From positions 1 to 58,486 of the forward strand of contig JAKBBM010000005.1 of assembly GCA_021808545.1 (NCBI GenBank): 58,486 nucleotides of DNA. The letters are read 5' to 3'. The notes below the pieces were generated by a model. It was not told where the DNA came from and did no database searches. It saw nothing but the letters and a program-made list of their open reading frames with translations. The translations under genes were made by a program, and so were the position numbers. Source of the stretch: Pseudomonadota bacterium (GTDB lineage Bacteria; Pseudomonadota; Alphaproteobacteria; Acetobacterales; Acetobacteraceae). Shown here piece after piece: positions 1-9,691 of this stretch; positions within the stretch are counted from its first letter, which is position 1; each line of letters begins with the position of its first letter.

Positions 1-786
1 ATTAAGCGCCCGCGAATCATCGCCATCGCCAATCAGAAAGGCGGAGTCGGCAAGACCACGACCGCCATAAACCTCGCCGCGGCGCTGGCCGTGGGCGGGC
101 TTAAGGTGTTGCTGGTGGATGTTGACCCGCAAGGCAATGCCAGCACGGGGCTTGGTATTGGCCATGATATGCGAAAAGGCGGCGCCTATGCGTTGCTCGC
201 GGGCGAGGTTTCGTTGGCGCAGGCGGCGATTGCGACGGCCGTGGAGAATCTCGCTGTTGTTCCGGCCGTCGTGGACCTGATTGGCGCGGATCTTGAATTT
301 GGCCAAATGGAGGGGCGGGAATTTTTGCTCCGCGAGGCGCTGCTGAGCCAGTGCGATGCGGATGTGGTGTTTATCGATTGCCCGCCAGGGCTGGGGCTGC
401 TGACACTGAACGGGCTGGTGGCCGCCGATGCCGTATTGATTCCACTGCAGGCGGAATTTTTCGCGCTGGAAGGAATCTCGCAATTGAACCGGACCGTCGA
501 GATGGTGAAAAAGGCGCTGAATCCGAAATTGGAGATCGAGGGAATTGTGCTGACCATGACGGATAAGCGCAATAACCTTTCAGAACAGGTGAGCGGCGAC
601 GTGCGCGAGCATTTCAAGGATCTGGTGTTCGAGACCGCGATTCCGCGCAATGTACGGATTACCGAAGCCCCTAGCCATGGCATTCCCGTCCTGCTTTATG
701 ATTTTCGTTCCACCGGCGCGCAGGCTTATTTGGCGTTGGCGGCGGAATTTATGAGCCGGGCAAGAGCAAGAAAGGTGTTGGCATGA
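1..786 (+). CDS. parA: Chromosome partitioning ATPase ParA (5' end cut off)
   Basis: ParA-type ATPase that works with ParB to segregate replicated origins. The reading frame is open from base 1, so the start codon lies upstream of the window. The visible N-terminus carries the deviant Walker A motif KGGVGKTT at visible residues 13-20, followed by VDVDPQGNAS and the Walker B-like VFIDCPPGLG, all typical of the family. Only a few N-terminal residues should be missing. It overlaps parB by the four bases ATGA, so the two are probably translationally coupled. The motif order and the parB neighbour make this assignment secure. Confidence 0.96.
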   Translation: MKRPRIIAIANQKGGVGKTTTAINLAAALAVGGLKVLLVDVDPQGNASTGLGIGHDMRKGGAYALLAGEVSLAQAAIATAVENLAVVPAVVDLIGADLEFGQMEGREFLLREALLSQCDADVVFIDCPPGLGLLTLNGLVAADAVLIPLQAEFFALEGISQLNRTVEMVKKALNPKLEIEGIVLTMTDKRNNLSEQVSGDVREHFKDLVFETAIPRNVRITEAPSHGIPVLLYDFRSTGAQAYLALAAEFMSRARARKVLA

Positions 787-1658
787 GCGCGAAAGAACAA
801 CCCAAGCGTTTGGGCCGCGGATTGGCCGCCCTGTTGGGCGAAGCCGCCGTGCCGGCCAGCCTGGCCACACCGGGCGTACAGCAATTGCCGGTGGAGATGA
901 TGGAGCCAAGCCCGTTCCAGCCGCGCCAGGAAATGGACGAGACCGCGCTGGGGGAGCTGGCCGACTCAATTGCCCAGCGCGGAATATTGCAGCCGATTCT
1001 GGTGCGGCCTAATCCGGATAAGCCTGGATATTACCAGATTATAGCGGGAGAACGGCGTTGGCGCGCGGCCCAGCGCGTGAGCCTGCACGAGGTGCCGGTA
1101 TTGGTGAAGCCGCTGACCGATGCCGATGCGATGGCCGCCGGGCTGGTGGAGAATTTACAACGCGAAAATTTGAACGCCGTGGAAGAGGCGGAAGGCTATA
1201 AGCGGCTGACCGAAGAGTTCAAACTCTCCCAAGACGCGCTGGGTGATGCGGTAGGTAAATCCCGCGCGCATATCGGCAATATCATGCGGTTGTTGAAGTT
1301 GCCCGCCCCGGTTTTGGTTTTGGTGCGCGAGGGTAAGCTGACCGCGGGCCATGCCCGGGCATTGCTGAGCCATCCAGAACCGGTAAAGGCGGCACATGAG
1401 GTCCTGAAGAAGGATTTTTCCGTCCGCCAGACCGAGGAAATGGTAAGCAGTCTGTTGCGTGGCGGTTCCGGGGAGACGGCCAAAAAGGCAAAAACCGCAA
1501 AAGGGGCGGATCCGGAGGTGGCGGCGTTAGCCGAGACGCTTTCCGAACGGCTGGGATTGCGCGTGGAAATTAAATATAATGGCAAGAGCGGCCAGATGAT
1601 CCTGAATTATGCCAATTTGGACCAGCTGGACGGCTTGCTGGCGCTGTTGAATGGCTGA
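783..1658 (+). CDS. parB: Chromosome partitioning protein ParB
   Basis: DNA-binding CTP-dependent clamp of the ParABS system, 291 residues, a usual length for chromosomal ParB. The N-terminal nuclease-like/CTPase domain contains GERRWRA (about residue 92) and the ENLQREN box; a helix-turn-helix follows (SQDALGDAVGKSRAHIGNI); the C-terminal 50 residues would form the dimerisation domain. The start ATG overlaps the parA stop. A parS-like palindrome lies eight bases after the stop codon, which fits autoregulation or spreading from a local site. Confidence 0.96.
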   Translation: MSAKEQPKRLGRGLAALLGEAAVPASLATPGVQQLPVEMMEPSPFQPRQEMDETALGELADSIAQRGILQPILVRPNPDKPGYYQIIAGERRWRAAQRVSLHEVPVLVKPLTDADAMAAGLVENLQRENLNAVEEAEGYKRLTEEFKLSQDALGDAVGKSRAHIGNIMRLLKLPAPVLVLVREGKLTAGHARALLSHPEPVKAAHEVLKKDFSVRQTEEMVSSLLRGGSGETAKKAKTAKGADPEVAALAETLSERLGLRVEIKYNGKSGQMILNYANLDQLDGLLALLNG

Positions 1659-1666
1659 GCATTGGC

Positions 1667-1680
1667 GCTTCACGTGAAGC
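1667..1680. promoter_or_regulatory. parS-like palindrome
   Basis: GCTTCACGTGAAGC is a perfect 14-base palindrome that contains the ten-base core TTCACGTGAA of the widely conserved parS consensus (TGTTTCACGTGAAACA), with one symmetric change on each side. It begins eight bases after the parB stop and is flanked by a direct repeat GCATTGG (1659-1665 and 1679-1685). Core and location point to a ParB loading site; binding is inferred. Confidence 0.72.
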
Positions 1681-1796
1681 ATTGGTCTCGAAAATTAAAA
1701 TAAAACCTTGATCTGAATAGAAAAAACAACGCACCCTCCGGCAAAAGCCGGGCTTTGTTGTGAAAAACAAACAAGTGAGCGGCTTCGGCCACGGAT

Positions 1797-1827
1797 ATCA
1801 TGCGGGGGTGTTCTGGCCCCGCATGAT
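1797..1827. terminator. Hairpin between convergent parB and glycosyltransferase
   Basis: Perfect 11-base inverted repeat ATCATGCGGGG / CCCCGCATGAT with a nine-base loop. It sits between the convergent ends of parB and the glycosyltransferase gene, so it could end transcription from both sides. Neither strand has a clear T tract after the stem, so intrinsic termination is not certain. The rest of the 1659-1842 gap is AT-rich and shows nothing else recognisable. Confidence 0.5.
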
Positions 1828-1842
1828 GCAGGTAGATGGGGT

Positions 1843-4371
1843 TTAGTTTTTTTCTGAGGCGGGCAGGATGCGCAGTTCCCGGTAAACCCCGCCCTCACGC
1901 GAGAAATGCGGGTTATAATAGGGGTCGTTTGGTAGAATTTCGGGGTAACGCTGGCGCATCACCTCGTTTTCCAGCATGAAACGGGCGATTTTTGCTTCGT
2001 TGAAATCATCACCCCGGCTGATGCTCTCGCGATGTTCGGCCACGGCATCGGGGGTGAAGATGATCTTCCAGCCAGCCTGGCGGAGTTTCACGCACAGATC
2101 GATATCATTAAAGGCGATGCTGAGCTCTTGCTCGTCAAACCCGCCCGTGGCCAGGAAGGCATTCTTGCGGACCAGCATGCAGGCACCCGTAACGGCGGAA
2201 ATTTCCTGCGCGGCTAAAGCGTGCATCATATAGCCAGGCGCTGTGCCGGGAATGCCACGAAACGCATGGTCGGCCACGCCGCCAACCCCCAGTACAACGC
2301 CGGCATGCTGCACCGTTTCATCGGGATAGAGCAGTTTTGCGCCCACGGCCCCCACGCACGGGTCAGCCAAACATTCATCCAGCATGTGGCGCAGCCAAAG
2401 CGGGTCGTGCACGATGACGTCGTTATTCAAGAACAGCAAATAATCGTGCTGTGCCGCGCGGGCGCCAATATTATTGAGGCGCGAAAAATTGAACGGCTCG
2501 GCAATGCGAATAATTTTCGTGTTGGGCAGGTTGGCCTGCTGCGCGGTAAAAGCGCCGGATTCGGCCGAGGTTGACCAATTATCCAGCAGGATGATCTCAA
2601 ACGTCACATCCTTCGTGTGGCGGCGCAGGGCCTCAACACATTCGAGAGTCATGTCGATATGATCTCGGAATGGAATCAGGATGGAAACACCGGCGGCCTT
2701 GCGGGTTTTGGCGGGGATTTGCCACCGCACTTCGTAACAGGTGAGGTTGTTGCGGCTTTCCACCAGGGCGGGCAGGCCGCGCCTTGCCAGATGCGCGGCA
2801 ACGCAGGCTGCCCCGGCGGCGGCGGCTTTGGGCTTGGCCAAAGCGCCAGCGGCAGAGGTGGAAGTGGCAGTTTTGCGCCAATGATAGAGAATTTCCGGGA
2901 CGTGATGAATGTCATCCGTGGTCAGGGTTTCGCATAGGCGCAGCAACAGATCATGGTCTTGCGCGCCGTCGAGCTTGGTATCCAGCCCGCCCGTCTGGCG
3001 CAGGGTTTGCGCCTCCACCATGACAAAATGGCAGATATAATTCACTTCCAGCAGGAAGCGATGATTGAAATTGGGTTTGAAATGCGGCTCGCATAACGTG
3101 CCAGCGCGCTCAGCCTTGTCTTCGTCTGAATAGAGCAGTTTCGCGCCCGTGGCATTTTGCGCGCGCAGCATGATTTCGAGTGCCGCGGGCTCCAAAAGAT
3201 CGTCATGGTCGAGAAAAGCGATGAACTGGCCTTTGGCTTTGGCAATGGCGGCGTTGCTGGCACGGGCGATGCCGCCATTGCGTTTTTGCGCCAGGCATTT
3301 GATGCGCGGATCAGCCTTAGCCAAATCGCGCATGGCGGTGGTTAGGGCGGGATCGTTGCTGGCATCGTCCACCAGGAGCAATTCCCAATTCCCGTAACTT
3401 TGTTTCTTTACAGAATCAATCATGGCGATGAAATCCCCGATCGCGGGGCGATAAACCGGGCAGATGAGCGAGACCCGCGGCTGGCTGGCGGGCAGGGCGC
3501 CGTACCGGGCCACCGCGCGCGACGCGGCCAAGGGCAGGGAGACAGCGGCCCAGCGCGGATAATCGGCCAGCAGGTAGCGTTCACGCGGGAGCGAGGCTTG
3601 TAGGTCGCGGCGCATACGGTAGGCGAAGGCGAACAGCTCGTCGGTGCGCGCGATCAGCGCCTCGATCCGCTCACGGGCGCCTTCCTCGGGGTAGATGATC
3701 TCCAGCGGGCTGCCTTGCAGCTCGTGCCGTTCGGGCAGGACCAGAAAACGGAACACATTGCGGCGTTTGCGGCGTAACTCTGGCGGGGGTGAGAAAATAA
3801 AGCCGCAAGCTGCCTCGCAGTCCAATGATTCAGCAACATCGGCGCGGTACTGGTCGGCCAGCAATTCCGCCACGGGCTGGCCCTCCATGGTCACCAGAAT
3901 GCGGCTCCCCCCCAGCCGGGTGCCGGCGTGCTCATCCACGCGCAGGGCCCAGCCTTGGATCAGCCCGTCCACCATGCCATCCACCAGCCCGTCAATCCGC
4001 ACCGGCTTGGCCAGGCAGATGCTGAGCGCGGCAAGCTGGCCGCCATTGCGCGAGGTCATCGGCACGGGGGTGCCATCGAGTGTCGCCAGGGTCAGCTCGT
4101 GGCGCAGCCCGTCGCGGTAGCGCTCTGGAATTTCGTAACGAAAGCCGATGCGGCTGTTCTCCTGGCTGACGAGATGCGCATCGTCGCGGTGCAGGTCGCA
4201 AATTAACATGTCGGTGATCACGCCATCGATGAGCACGCGCAAATGCAGGCTCGCGCGCGGGGCGGCAAAATCCACGGCCCAGCCGCCAATGCCACTCATA
4301 TCCATGCGGTCGATAAAGCAGAGCAGGTTGCGGGCGGGGGGTGTGGGCGGTTTGGTTGGGGTGCGCGCCAT
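1843..4371 (-). CDS. Two-domain family 2 glycosyltransferase
   Basis: 842-residue protein with two GT-A family 2 glycosyltransferase domains, probably acting in surface polysaccharide or O-antigen synthesis. Domain one starts near residue 295 (VSLICPVYRP, acidic motif FLDHDDLLE); domain two starts near residue 560 (VSILIPFRDH, acidic motif FLNNDV). The first 230 residues hold two copies of a module with a GWA motif (GIGGWAVDF and LIQGWALRV), each ending in a GF motif; I do not know its function. No signal peptide or membrane segment is seen. The substrate sugar cannot be told from sequence. It stands alone on the minus strand, convergent with parB. Confidence 0.88.
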   Translation of the reverse strand: MARTPTKPPTPPARNLLCFIDRMDMSGIGGWAVDFAAPRASLHLRVLIDGVITDMLICDLHRDDAHLVSQENSRIGFRYEIPERYRDGLRHELTLATLDGTPVPMTSRNGGQLAALSICLAKPVRIDGLVDGMVDGLIQGWALRVDEHAGTRLGGSRILVTMEGQPVAELLADQYRADVAESLDCEAACGFIFSPPPELRRKRRNVFRFLVLPERHELQGSPLEIIYPEEGARERIEALIARTDELFAFAYRMRRDLQASLPRERYLLADYPRWAAVSLPLAASRAVARYGALPASQPRVSLICPVYRPAIGDFIAMIDSVKKQSYGNWELLLVDDASNDPALTTAMRDLAKADPRIKCLAQKRNGGIARASNAAIAKAKGQFIAFLDHDDLLEPAALEIMLRAQNATGAKLLYSDEDKAERAGTLCEPHFKPNFNHRFLLEVNYICHFVMVEAQTLRQTGGLDTKLDGAQDHDLLLRLCETLTTDDIHHVPEILYHWRKTATSTSAAGALAKPKAAAAGAACVAAHLARRGLPALVESRNNLTCYEVRWQIPAKTRKAAGVSILIPFRDHIDMTLECVEALRRHTKDVTFEIILLDNWSTSAESGAFTAQQANLPNTKIIRIAEPFNFSRLNNIGARAAQHDYLLFLNNDVIVHDPLWLRHMLDECLADPCVGAVGAKLLYPDETVQHAGVVLGVGGVADHAFRGIPGTAPGYMMHALAAQEISAVTGACMLVRKNAFLATGGFDEQELSIAFNDIDLCVKLRQAGWKIIFTPDAVAEHRESISRGDDFNEAKIARFMLENEVMRQRYPEILPNDPYYNPHFSREGGVYRELRILPASEKN

Positions 4372-4453
4372 AGTGCTGCCTAGCTTTGTTGCGTTGTGTG
4401 GGGGCGCATGGTGCGGCGCAAGCCGAAAAGATTCACAATTCCGCTCCCCGTCT

Positions 4454-5203
4454 TCATGCCGCGCCCAAGGCTACCCAGGCGGCCGGCAGGAGCCGCGCCA
4501 GCCGGGCCGCCCAGGCTGCTTGTCCGGCTTCATCCTGGATCAAATCCTGGCGGATTTCTATCTCGACATAGTCCAGTCCGCCGCGCTCGGCATGCACCGG
4601 CACACCGTAATCGGTTTCATCCGAGACGCGGTAGGGCGCATTTTCGGCCACGACGAGGTCGCCCTCTGCCCGCAGTAAGGCGGCCAGCTGGTGTGAGAGG
4701 CGGGGATTGCGGTTATAGAGCACCGCCACATGCATGGGCCGCGCCTGGCCCAGATAGAAGGGCGTGAAGCTGTGCATGGCGACATAGACCTGCTCCGGAC
4801 GGGCGCGCAGTCTTTGCGCGATGGCGGAATGATAGGGATCGAAGATCGCGGCTTGGCGGGCCGCGCGCGCGGCGGCGGTCAGGCCCGCATTGCCGGGGAT
4901 GGGGGTGGATTCACTGATTGGGGGACAGGCACTGGCCACATGTGGGGGGCGGTTGCAATCGATCACCAGCCGGGAATAACGCTGTAAGATGGCGGTGGCA
5001 TCGAGGGCCGCGCTGAGCCACGCGGTGACGCCGGCAATGCCGATATCCCAGGCGATATGCCGCGACAGGTCAGGCTCATCCAGCCCCAGCGTGCCAAGTA
5101 CCCGGGGAATGCGCCGTCCGGCATGATCGGCGGTTAGCAAAAACGGGCTGCCCGCTTGGGGGCGCAATAAATCCACCGGCGCCGGTTCGTCTGTCTCCAG
5201 CAT
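4454..5203 (-). CDS. N-formylglutamate amidohydrolase family protein
   Basis: Member of the N-formylglutamate amidohydrolase fold (PF05013-like), which removes formyl from N-formylglutamate in one route of histidine breakdown; related proteins have other amide substrates. Family landmarks are LLTADHAGRRIP near the N-terminus, HIAWDIG, RLVIDCNRPP and YVAMHSFTPF. No other hut genes are nearby, so the substrate is uncertain. I chose the ATG at 5203 because it lies just past the stop of the upstream phosphatase gene and has a GAGAG box before it; the open frame continues to 5290 but would overlap that gene. Predicted length is 249 residues, soluble. Confidence 0.85.
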   Translation of the reverse strand: MLETDEPAPVDLLRPQAGSPFLLTADHAGRRIPRVLGTLGLDEPDLSRHIAWDIGIAGVTAWLSAALDATAILQRYSRLVIDCNRPPHVASACPPISESTPIPGNAGLTAAARAARQAAIFDPYHSAIAQRLRARPEQVYVAMHSFTPFYLGQARPMHVAVLYNRNPRLSHQLAALLRAEGDLVVAENAPYRVSDETDYGVPVHAERGGLDYVEIEIRQDLIQDEAGQAAWAARLARLLPAAWVALGAA

Positions 5204-5225
5204 TGAATCGCTCTCACGGTTTGCT

Positions 5226-5783
5226 TCAGGGCCGCCAGACAAGGCTGGCGGGCGGTGTGCTGCGCGGGTCATAATCGTGCAGTTCGCCATTGTTAAGGGA
5301 CTTTCCCGTCAAGGCCAGGATGAACCCCCAATGGCTGACCAGTAAGGTGGTGGCATGGTCGGGGCGCGCGGCGAGGTCCGTGCGGAAGGCGCTGGCACGG
5401 GCCTCGGTCTCGGCTTCGCTTTCGGTGGTATCGTGCCACCAGCGCGCGGGCAGATGTGAAAAATCATGCTCGGGAAAGGTAGCCGCCAGGTGCGCCGGAG
5501 AGCTGCCAATGTCGCATGTGAAGGCGGTGCGTTCGCGGACCTCGTGCCGGATTTCGAGCGGCACACGGCAGAGCGCGCGGATCGGCTCGGCGGTCTGCAA
5601 AGCCCGCTTGTAGGGCGAGACGATAATGCGCGTGATGACACCTTGGGCCGCCAGGCGGGCCGCGGCATCGCGCGCCTGGGCATGGCCAAGCGGGGTGAGC
5701 TCGGGATCCTCGATGCCGGGGTCGCGCTTGGTCTGGGTGAAATGCAGATTGAAAAAGCTTTGCCCATGGCGGAGCAGAAACAT
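5226..5783 (-). CDS. Histidine phosphatase superfamily protein
   Basis: Cytoplasmic phosphatase of the phosphoglycerate-mutase-like (branch 1) superfamily. The catalytic RHG motif is at the very N-terminus (FLLRHGQSFFN); a second catalytic histidine is expected in LLVSHWGF near residue 150. At 185 residues it is short but complete for the family. The ATG at 5783 is preferred over the GTG one codon earlier because AGGA lies six bases upstream. It ends 22 bases before the amidohydrolase start, so both probably form one transcript. Substrate unknown. Confidence 0.87.
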   Translation of the reverse strand: MFLLRHGQSFFNLHFTQTKRDPGIEDPELTPLGHAQARDAAARLAAQGVITRIIVSPYKRALQTAEPIRALCRVPLEIRHEVRERTAFTCDIGSSPAHLAATFPEHDFSHLPARWWHDTTESEAETEARASAFRTDLAARPDHATTLLVSHWGFILALTGKSLNNGELHDYDPRSTPPASLVWRP

Positions 5784-5906
5784 CACGAGTCCTTTACTTT
5801 TGGCTCATCTCCGGATCACCTGACTGGAACATATGTCCCAGACATGTCAAAATCGCTCCGGCAGATGAAGAGGATTCCGGTGCAAGGCAATAATATTGTC
5901 CAGTCC

Positions 5907-6563
5907 ATGGGCGGTTTTCCCGTGGCACTCGTTATTTTCGCAGGCATTGCGATATTTCTCATCCTGCGGCTGCGCAGTGTGCTGGGCAAGCGCGTTGGGT
6001 TTGAACGTCCGCCCGCCCCGCCAAGCCAGGCGCGCGGCGGTTTTGGCCAGGGGCCGATTATAGAGGGCCAGGCCCAGCCGGCCGATTTGGGCCATGCGGT
6101 GCCGGACCCGCGTTCGCCCTTGGGCGAGCGGCTTATGCAGATTGTGCGGCGCGATCCGCATTTCGACCCGCCAAAATTCTTGGAGCAGGCCGAGACCGCG
6201 TTTCGTATGATTGTGACGGCCTTTGCCGCCGGAGACCGCGCCACTTTGCAGAATTTGCTGAGCCCGCATGTATTCCAGACCTTCCAAGACGCCATCGCCG
6301 CGCGAGAGGCCGCGAATGAGCGGCACCGCACCGAGATTAAGCGGATCATCTCCGCCACCATCGAGGATGCGCAGCTGCTGGACGACCAGGCGGCGGTGAT
6401 TGTGCGGTTTACCTCTGACCAGGTAAATCTGACCGTGGATGAGGCCGGCAATCCGGTGATGGGCAATGAGGCGGTGACCGAAATTACCGATCTGTGGACG
6501 TTTGAGCGCAATCTGAAGAGCCAGGAACAGACCTGGCGGCTTGCCGCGGCGCGCAGCGGCTGA
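5907..6563 (+). CDS. Tim44-domain inner-membrane protein
   Basis: About 218 residues with an N-terminal membrane anchor (FPVALVIFAGIAIFLILRLR), a proline-rich linker with RVGFERPPAPP and a C-terminal Tim44-like domain (LSPHVFQTFQDAI; final WRLAAA). Alphaproteobacterial proteins of this type are homologues of the mitochondrial import-motor subunit Tim44 and are thought to act at the inner membrane; a biochemical role here is not shown. The start is uncertain: in-frame ATGs lie at 5844, 5868 and 5907, and I chose 5907 because the anchor then begins at once, as in relatives. It sits five bases before mltA, probably in one operon. Confidence 0.82.
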   Translation: MGGFPVALVIFAGIAIFLILRLRSVLGKRVGFERPPAPPSQARGGFGQGPIIEGQAQPADLGHAVPDPRSPLGERLMQIVRRDPHFDPPKFLEQAETAFRMIVTAFAAGDRATLQNLLSPHVFQTFQDAIAAREAANERHRTEIKRIISATIEDAQLLDDQAAVIVRFTSDQVNLTVDEAGNPVMGNEAVTEITDLWTFERNLKSQEQTWRLAAARSG

Positions 6564-6567
6564 GTCC

Positions 6568-7674
6568 ATGCGCCGTTTTCTCCTTATAAGCGTGTTGCTC
6601 GTGCTGGCGGGGTGTGCCGTGCCGCAGGCCGAACTCAACCCCCAAGGGTTGGAAGGGCCGCCGCCGGGCACCAAGGTGGATGTCTCCGCCCTGCCGGGCT
6701 GGGATACGGATAATAGTGCCGCCGCGCTGAGCGCTTTTGTGCGCAGCTGCAAGACGATCCGGCGCATGCCCGCCGATGAGCGGCTGGGCGGGATGGGTAA
6801 CGCCGCCGAAAGGGGCGGGCAGGCGGGGCTGTGGCAGCCTGTCTGCGCCAAAGCCGAGGCGGTGAAGCCCGGCGATGAGACAGCGGCCAAGGCTTTTTTC
6901 GAGGCGAATTTCAACGCCTATGCCGTGGGCGGACGGGCGCTGATTACCGGTTACTTTGAGCCGGAATATCCGGGCACCAGGAATTATGAGCGCGGCTATA
7001 CCGTGCCGCTTTATGCCAAACCGGCCGATGCCAGGCTGGCGAAGCTGACGCGCAAGCAGATCGACCATGGCGGGCTTTACCGCAAGGCGCCGGTGACCGC
7101 GTATCTGGCCAGCCGGGTTGATGCATTCATGCTTCAAATTCAGGGCTCTGGCCGTATTCTGATGCCCAATGGCCTGATATTGCGGGTGGGCTTCGATGGC
7201 CAAAATGGCCAGCCTTATACGCCGATTGGCCGGATTTTGGTGGAGCAAGGCGATATTGCCCCGGGTGATGTGAGTTTTCAGAGCATTTCCGCCTGGCTGA
7301 AGGCGCATCCGGCCGAGGCGACAGGGATTATGGAGCAAAATGCCCGCTATGTGTTTTTGCGTCCGCTGGGTCCGCTGCCCGCGGATGAAGGCGCACCCGG
7401 GGCGCTGGGCGTGCCGCTGACCGCCGGACGATCTTTGGCGGTGGACAGGGCCGACATACCGCTGGGCGCGCCGGTTTTTGTGGCCACCACCGACCCGCTG
7501 ACGCAGGCTGCCCTGGACCGGCTGACCATCGCCCAGGATACGGGTGGTGGGATTCATGGCGCGGATGCGGCGGATTTGTTTTTTGGCGCCGGGGCCAAAG
7601 CCAAGGCCATTGCCGGGGCGATGCGCCAGCCGGGTGAGCTTTACATATTGCTGCCCAAGCCGCAGGCGGATTAG
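6568..7674 (+). CDS. mltA: Membrane-bound lytic murein transglycosylase A
   Basis: 368-residue lipoprotein that cleaves the glycan strands of peptidoglycan to give anhydromuropeptides. The N-terminus is a lipoprotein signal ([16 protein letters not shown]), placing it in a membrane facing the periplasm. The MltA barrel includes [11 protein letters not shown] and QIQGSGRI; the C-terminal 3D domain carries [19 protein letters not shown] with the aspartates that name the fold. The ATG at 6568 puts the lipobox at the right distance. It lies five bases after the Tim44-domain gene; kup follows 80 bases later. Confidence 0.95.
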   Translation: MRRFLLISVLLVLAGCAVPQAELNPQGLEGPPPGTKVDVSALPGWDTDNSAAALSAFVRSCKTIRRMPADERLGGMGNAAERGGQAGLWQPVCAKAEAVKPGDETAAKAFFEANFNAYAVGGRALITGYFEPEYPGTRNYERGYTVPLYAKPADARLAKLTRKQIDHGGLYRKAPVTAYLASRVDAFMLQIQGSGRILMPNGLILRVGFDGQNGQPYTPIGRILVEQGDIAPGDVSFQSISAWLKAHPAEATGIMEQNARYVFLRPLGPLPADEGAPGALGVPLTAGRSLAVDRADIPLGAPVFVATTDPLTQAALDRLTIAQDTGGGIHGADAADLFFGAGAKAKAIAGAMRQPGELYILLPKPQAD

Positions 7675-7754
7675 GCGGGCGGGCTTTCTCTTGCCGGGGG
7701 GCGGGCAAACCGCTACAGCCTCGGCCCCATGGCAACGGATCGGGTGATTTGATC

Positions 7755-9641
7755 ATGGCATCGCACCAACCAGCCGACACCCAAAGGCAATTGCGCATGA
7801 GCGCCTTGATTGGCGTTCTGGGGGTCGTTTACGGTGATATTGGCACCAGTCCCCTTTATGCGGTACAGGCGAGCCTTGCTTATTTTACCGGCTCTGGCCT
7901 GCGCTATGTCGATATTCTGGGTGTTCTCTCGCTGATCACCTGGGCATTGATCATCACCGTGACGATGAAATACGTCACCTTCATCATGCGCGCGGATAAT
8001 AATGGCGAGGGCGGCACGCTCTCGCTCATGGCGCTGGCAGGGCGCGTTGCGCGCAGCGACCGGGCGCGCACCATTGTGGGCGTGGTTGGCATTGTCGGCG
8101 CGGGGCTGTTTTTTGGCGATGGCGTGATTACCCCGGCCATCTCCATCCTCTCCGCCGTGGAGGGAATCACGGTTCTTTCCCCAGCCACGGGGCATCTGGT
8201 TCTGCCGCTGGCACTGGTTGTGATTGTGCTGCTGTTTGCCGTGCAGCGCCATGGCACCGCCAAGGTCGGCCGGGCCTTTGGGCCGATTATGGTGGTCTGG
8301 TTCCTGGTGCTGGGCGTGTTAGGGCTGGTGCAGATCGTGCAGCATCCATTCGTACTGGAGGCGCTAAACCCTTATTACGGCGCGAGTTTCATCCTCAGGC
8401 ATGACCGGATCGCCTTTCTCGCACTTGGCGCCGTGGTGCTGGCCGTGACCGGCGCCGAGGCGCTCTATGCCGATATGAGCCATTTTGGCCGTGCGCCCAT
8501 CCGCATAAGCTGGCTGTTTTTCGTGCTGCCCTGCTTGCTGATGAATTATTATGGCCAGGGGGCGCTGGTGATCGCCAACCCCAAGGCGGTGAATAACCCG
8601 TTCTATAATCTCGCGCCGCATGTGCTGCAGCTGCCGCTTATCATCCTCGCCACCATGGCCACCGTGATCGCGAGCCAGGCGGTGATTAGCGGGGCGTTCT
8701 CGGTTTCGCGCATGTGCGTGCAGCTGGGCTTGCTGCCACGCATGGAGGTGCGCCATACCAGCGAGGTCGAGCAGGGGCAGATTTATGTGCCGCAGATTAA
8801 TTCCATCCTTGCTATTGGGGTTGTGCTGCTGGTGCTCAGCTTTGGCTCCAGCAACGCGCTGGCTTCGGCCTATGGCATTGCCGTGACCGGTACTTTTTTG
8901 TGTGACAACTCACTGGCCGCCTTTGTCTACCGCCGCCAGTTTGGCTGGTCGCGCTGGGCTGTGCTGGCGCTGTTTGGCGCGATCGGCATTGTGGACTTTG
9001 CCTTCTTCGCCGCCAATTCGCTGAAAATCATCGAGGGCGGCTGGGTGCCGCTGGCCATCGGCCTGTCCATCATCCTGATCATGACCACCTGGCGGCGTGG
9101 CCGTGGGCTGATTATGGCGCGTTGGGTGCAGGATAGCTTGCCGCTTGCCGCCTTTCTGGCGCGGCTGCCACAATCGCGCATCGTGCGGGTGCCGGGGATT
9201 GCCGTGTTCCTGACCGGCAATCTCGATTTCGTGCCCAATGCGCTGCTGCATAACCTGAAGCATAACAAGGTGCTGCATGAGCAGGTGCTGTTCGTGACCG
9301 TGCGCAATTTGGATGTGCCGCAGGCCGATCCGGGCGACAGGGTGCGCGTGGAAGAAGCGGGGCCCGGCATTTACAAGGTGACACTCTATTACGGCTTCAT
9401 GGAAAGCCCCAATATTCCGCGCGCGTTGGAGAGCCTGGCCGCGCAGGGCATTGCCTTTAAGCCGATGCAGGCCAGCTACTTTCTGGGGCGCGATACGATT
9501 GTGCCCGCTTCGGTGCCGAAGCTGCGCTTTGTCCGCCGCTGGCTGTTCTTGTTCATGGCCCGCAACGCGACCTCGGCCACGGAATTCTTCCGCATTCCCT
9601 CAGACCGCGTGGTGGAATTGGGCGTGCGCATTGCCGTGTAG
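7755..9641 (+). CDS. kup: Low-affinity potassium uptake protein Kup
   Basis: 628-residue proton-coupled potassium importer of the KUP/HAK family in the inner membrane. The family signature [14 protein letters not shown] is at the N-terminus, followed by about twelve hydrophobic segments and a cytoplasmic C-terminal third ([22 protein letters not shown]). The length is usual. I prefer the ATG at 7755 to the TTG two codons earlier. The gene stands between mltA and leuS with no obvious functional link to either. Confidence 0.96.
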   Translation: MASHQPADTQRQLRMSALIGVLGVVYGDIGTSPLYAVQASLAYFTGSGLRYVDILGVLSLITWALIITVTMKYVTFIMRADNNGEGGTLSLMALAGRVARSDRARTIVGVVGIVGAGLFFGDGVITPAISILSAVEGITVLSPATGHLVLPLALVVIVLLFAVQRHGTAKVGRAFGPIMVVWFLVLGVLGLVQIVQHPFVLEALNPYYGASFILRHDRIAFLALGAVVLAVTGAEALYADMSHFGRAPIRISWLFFVLPCLLMNYYGQGALVIANPKAVNNPFYNLAPHVLQLPLIILATMATVIASQAVISGAFSVSRMCVQLGLLPRMEVRHTSEVEQGQIYVPQINSILAIGVVLLVLSFGSSNALASAYGIAVTGTFLCDNSLAAFVYRRQFGWSRWAVLALFGAIGIVDFAFFAANSLKIIEGGWVPLAIGLSIILIMTTWRRGRGLIMARWVQDSLPLAAFLARLPQSRIVRVPGIAVFLTGNLDFVPNALLHNLKHNKVLHEQVLFVTVRNLDVPQADPGDRVRVEEAGPGIYKVTLYYGFMESPNIPRALESLAAQGIAFKPMQASYFLGRDTIVPASVPKLRFVRRWLFLFMARNATSATEFFRIPSDRVVELGVRIAV

Positions 9642-9691
9642 ACGCCCCACCCCTTGGCGGCGCTGGGCCCGGCGATTAAAGACGGGGCGAC

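Noticed and set aside
5466-5906. Long upstream extension of the Tim44-domain frame
   Set aside because: It is antisense to the phosphatase gene and lacks family features; the anchor segment begins at the ATG at 5907.
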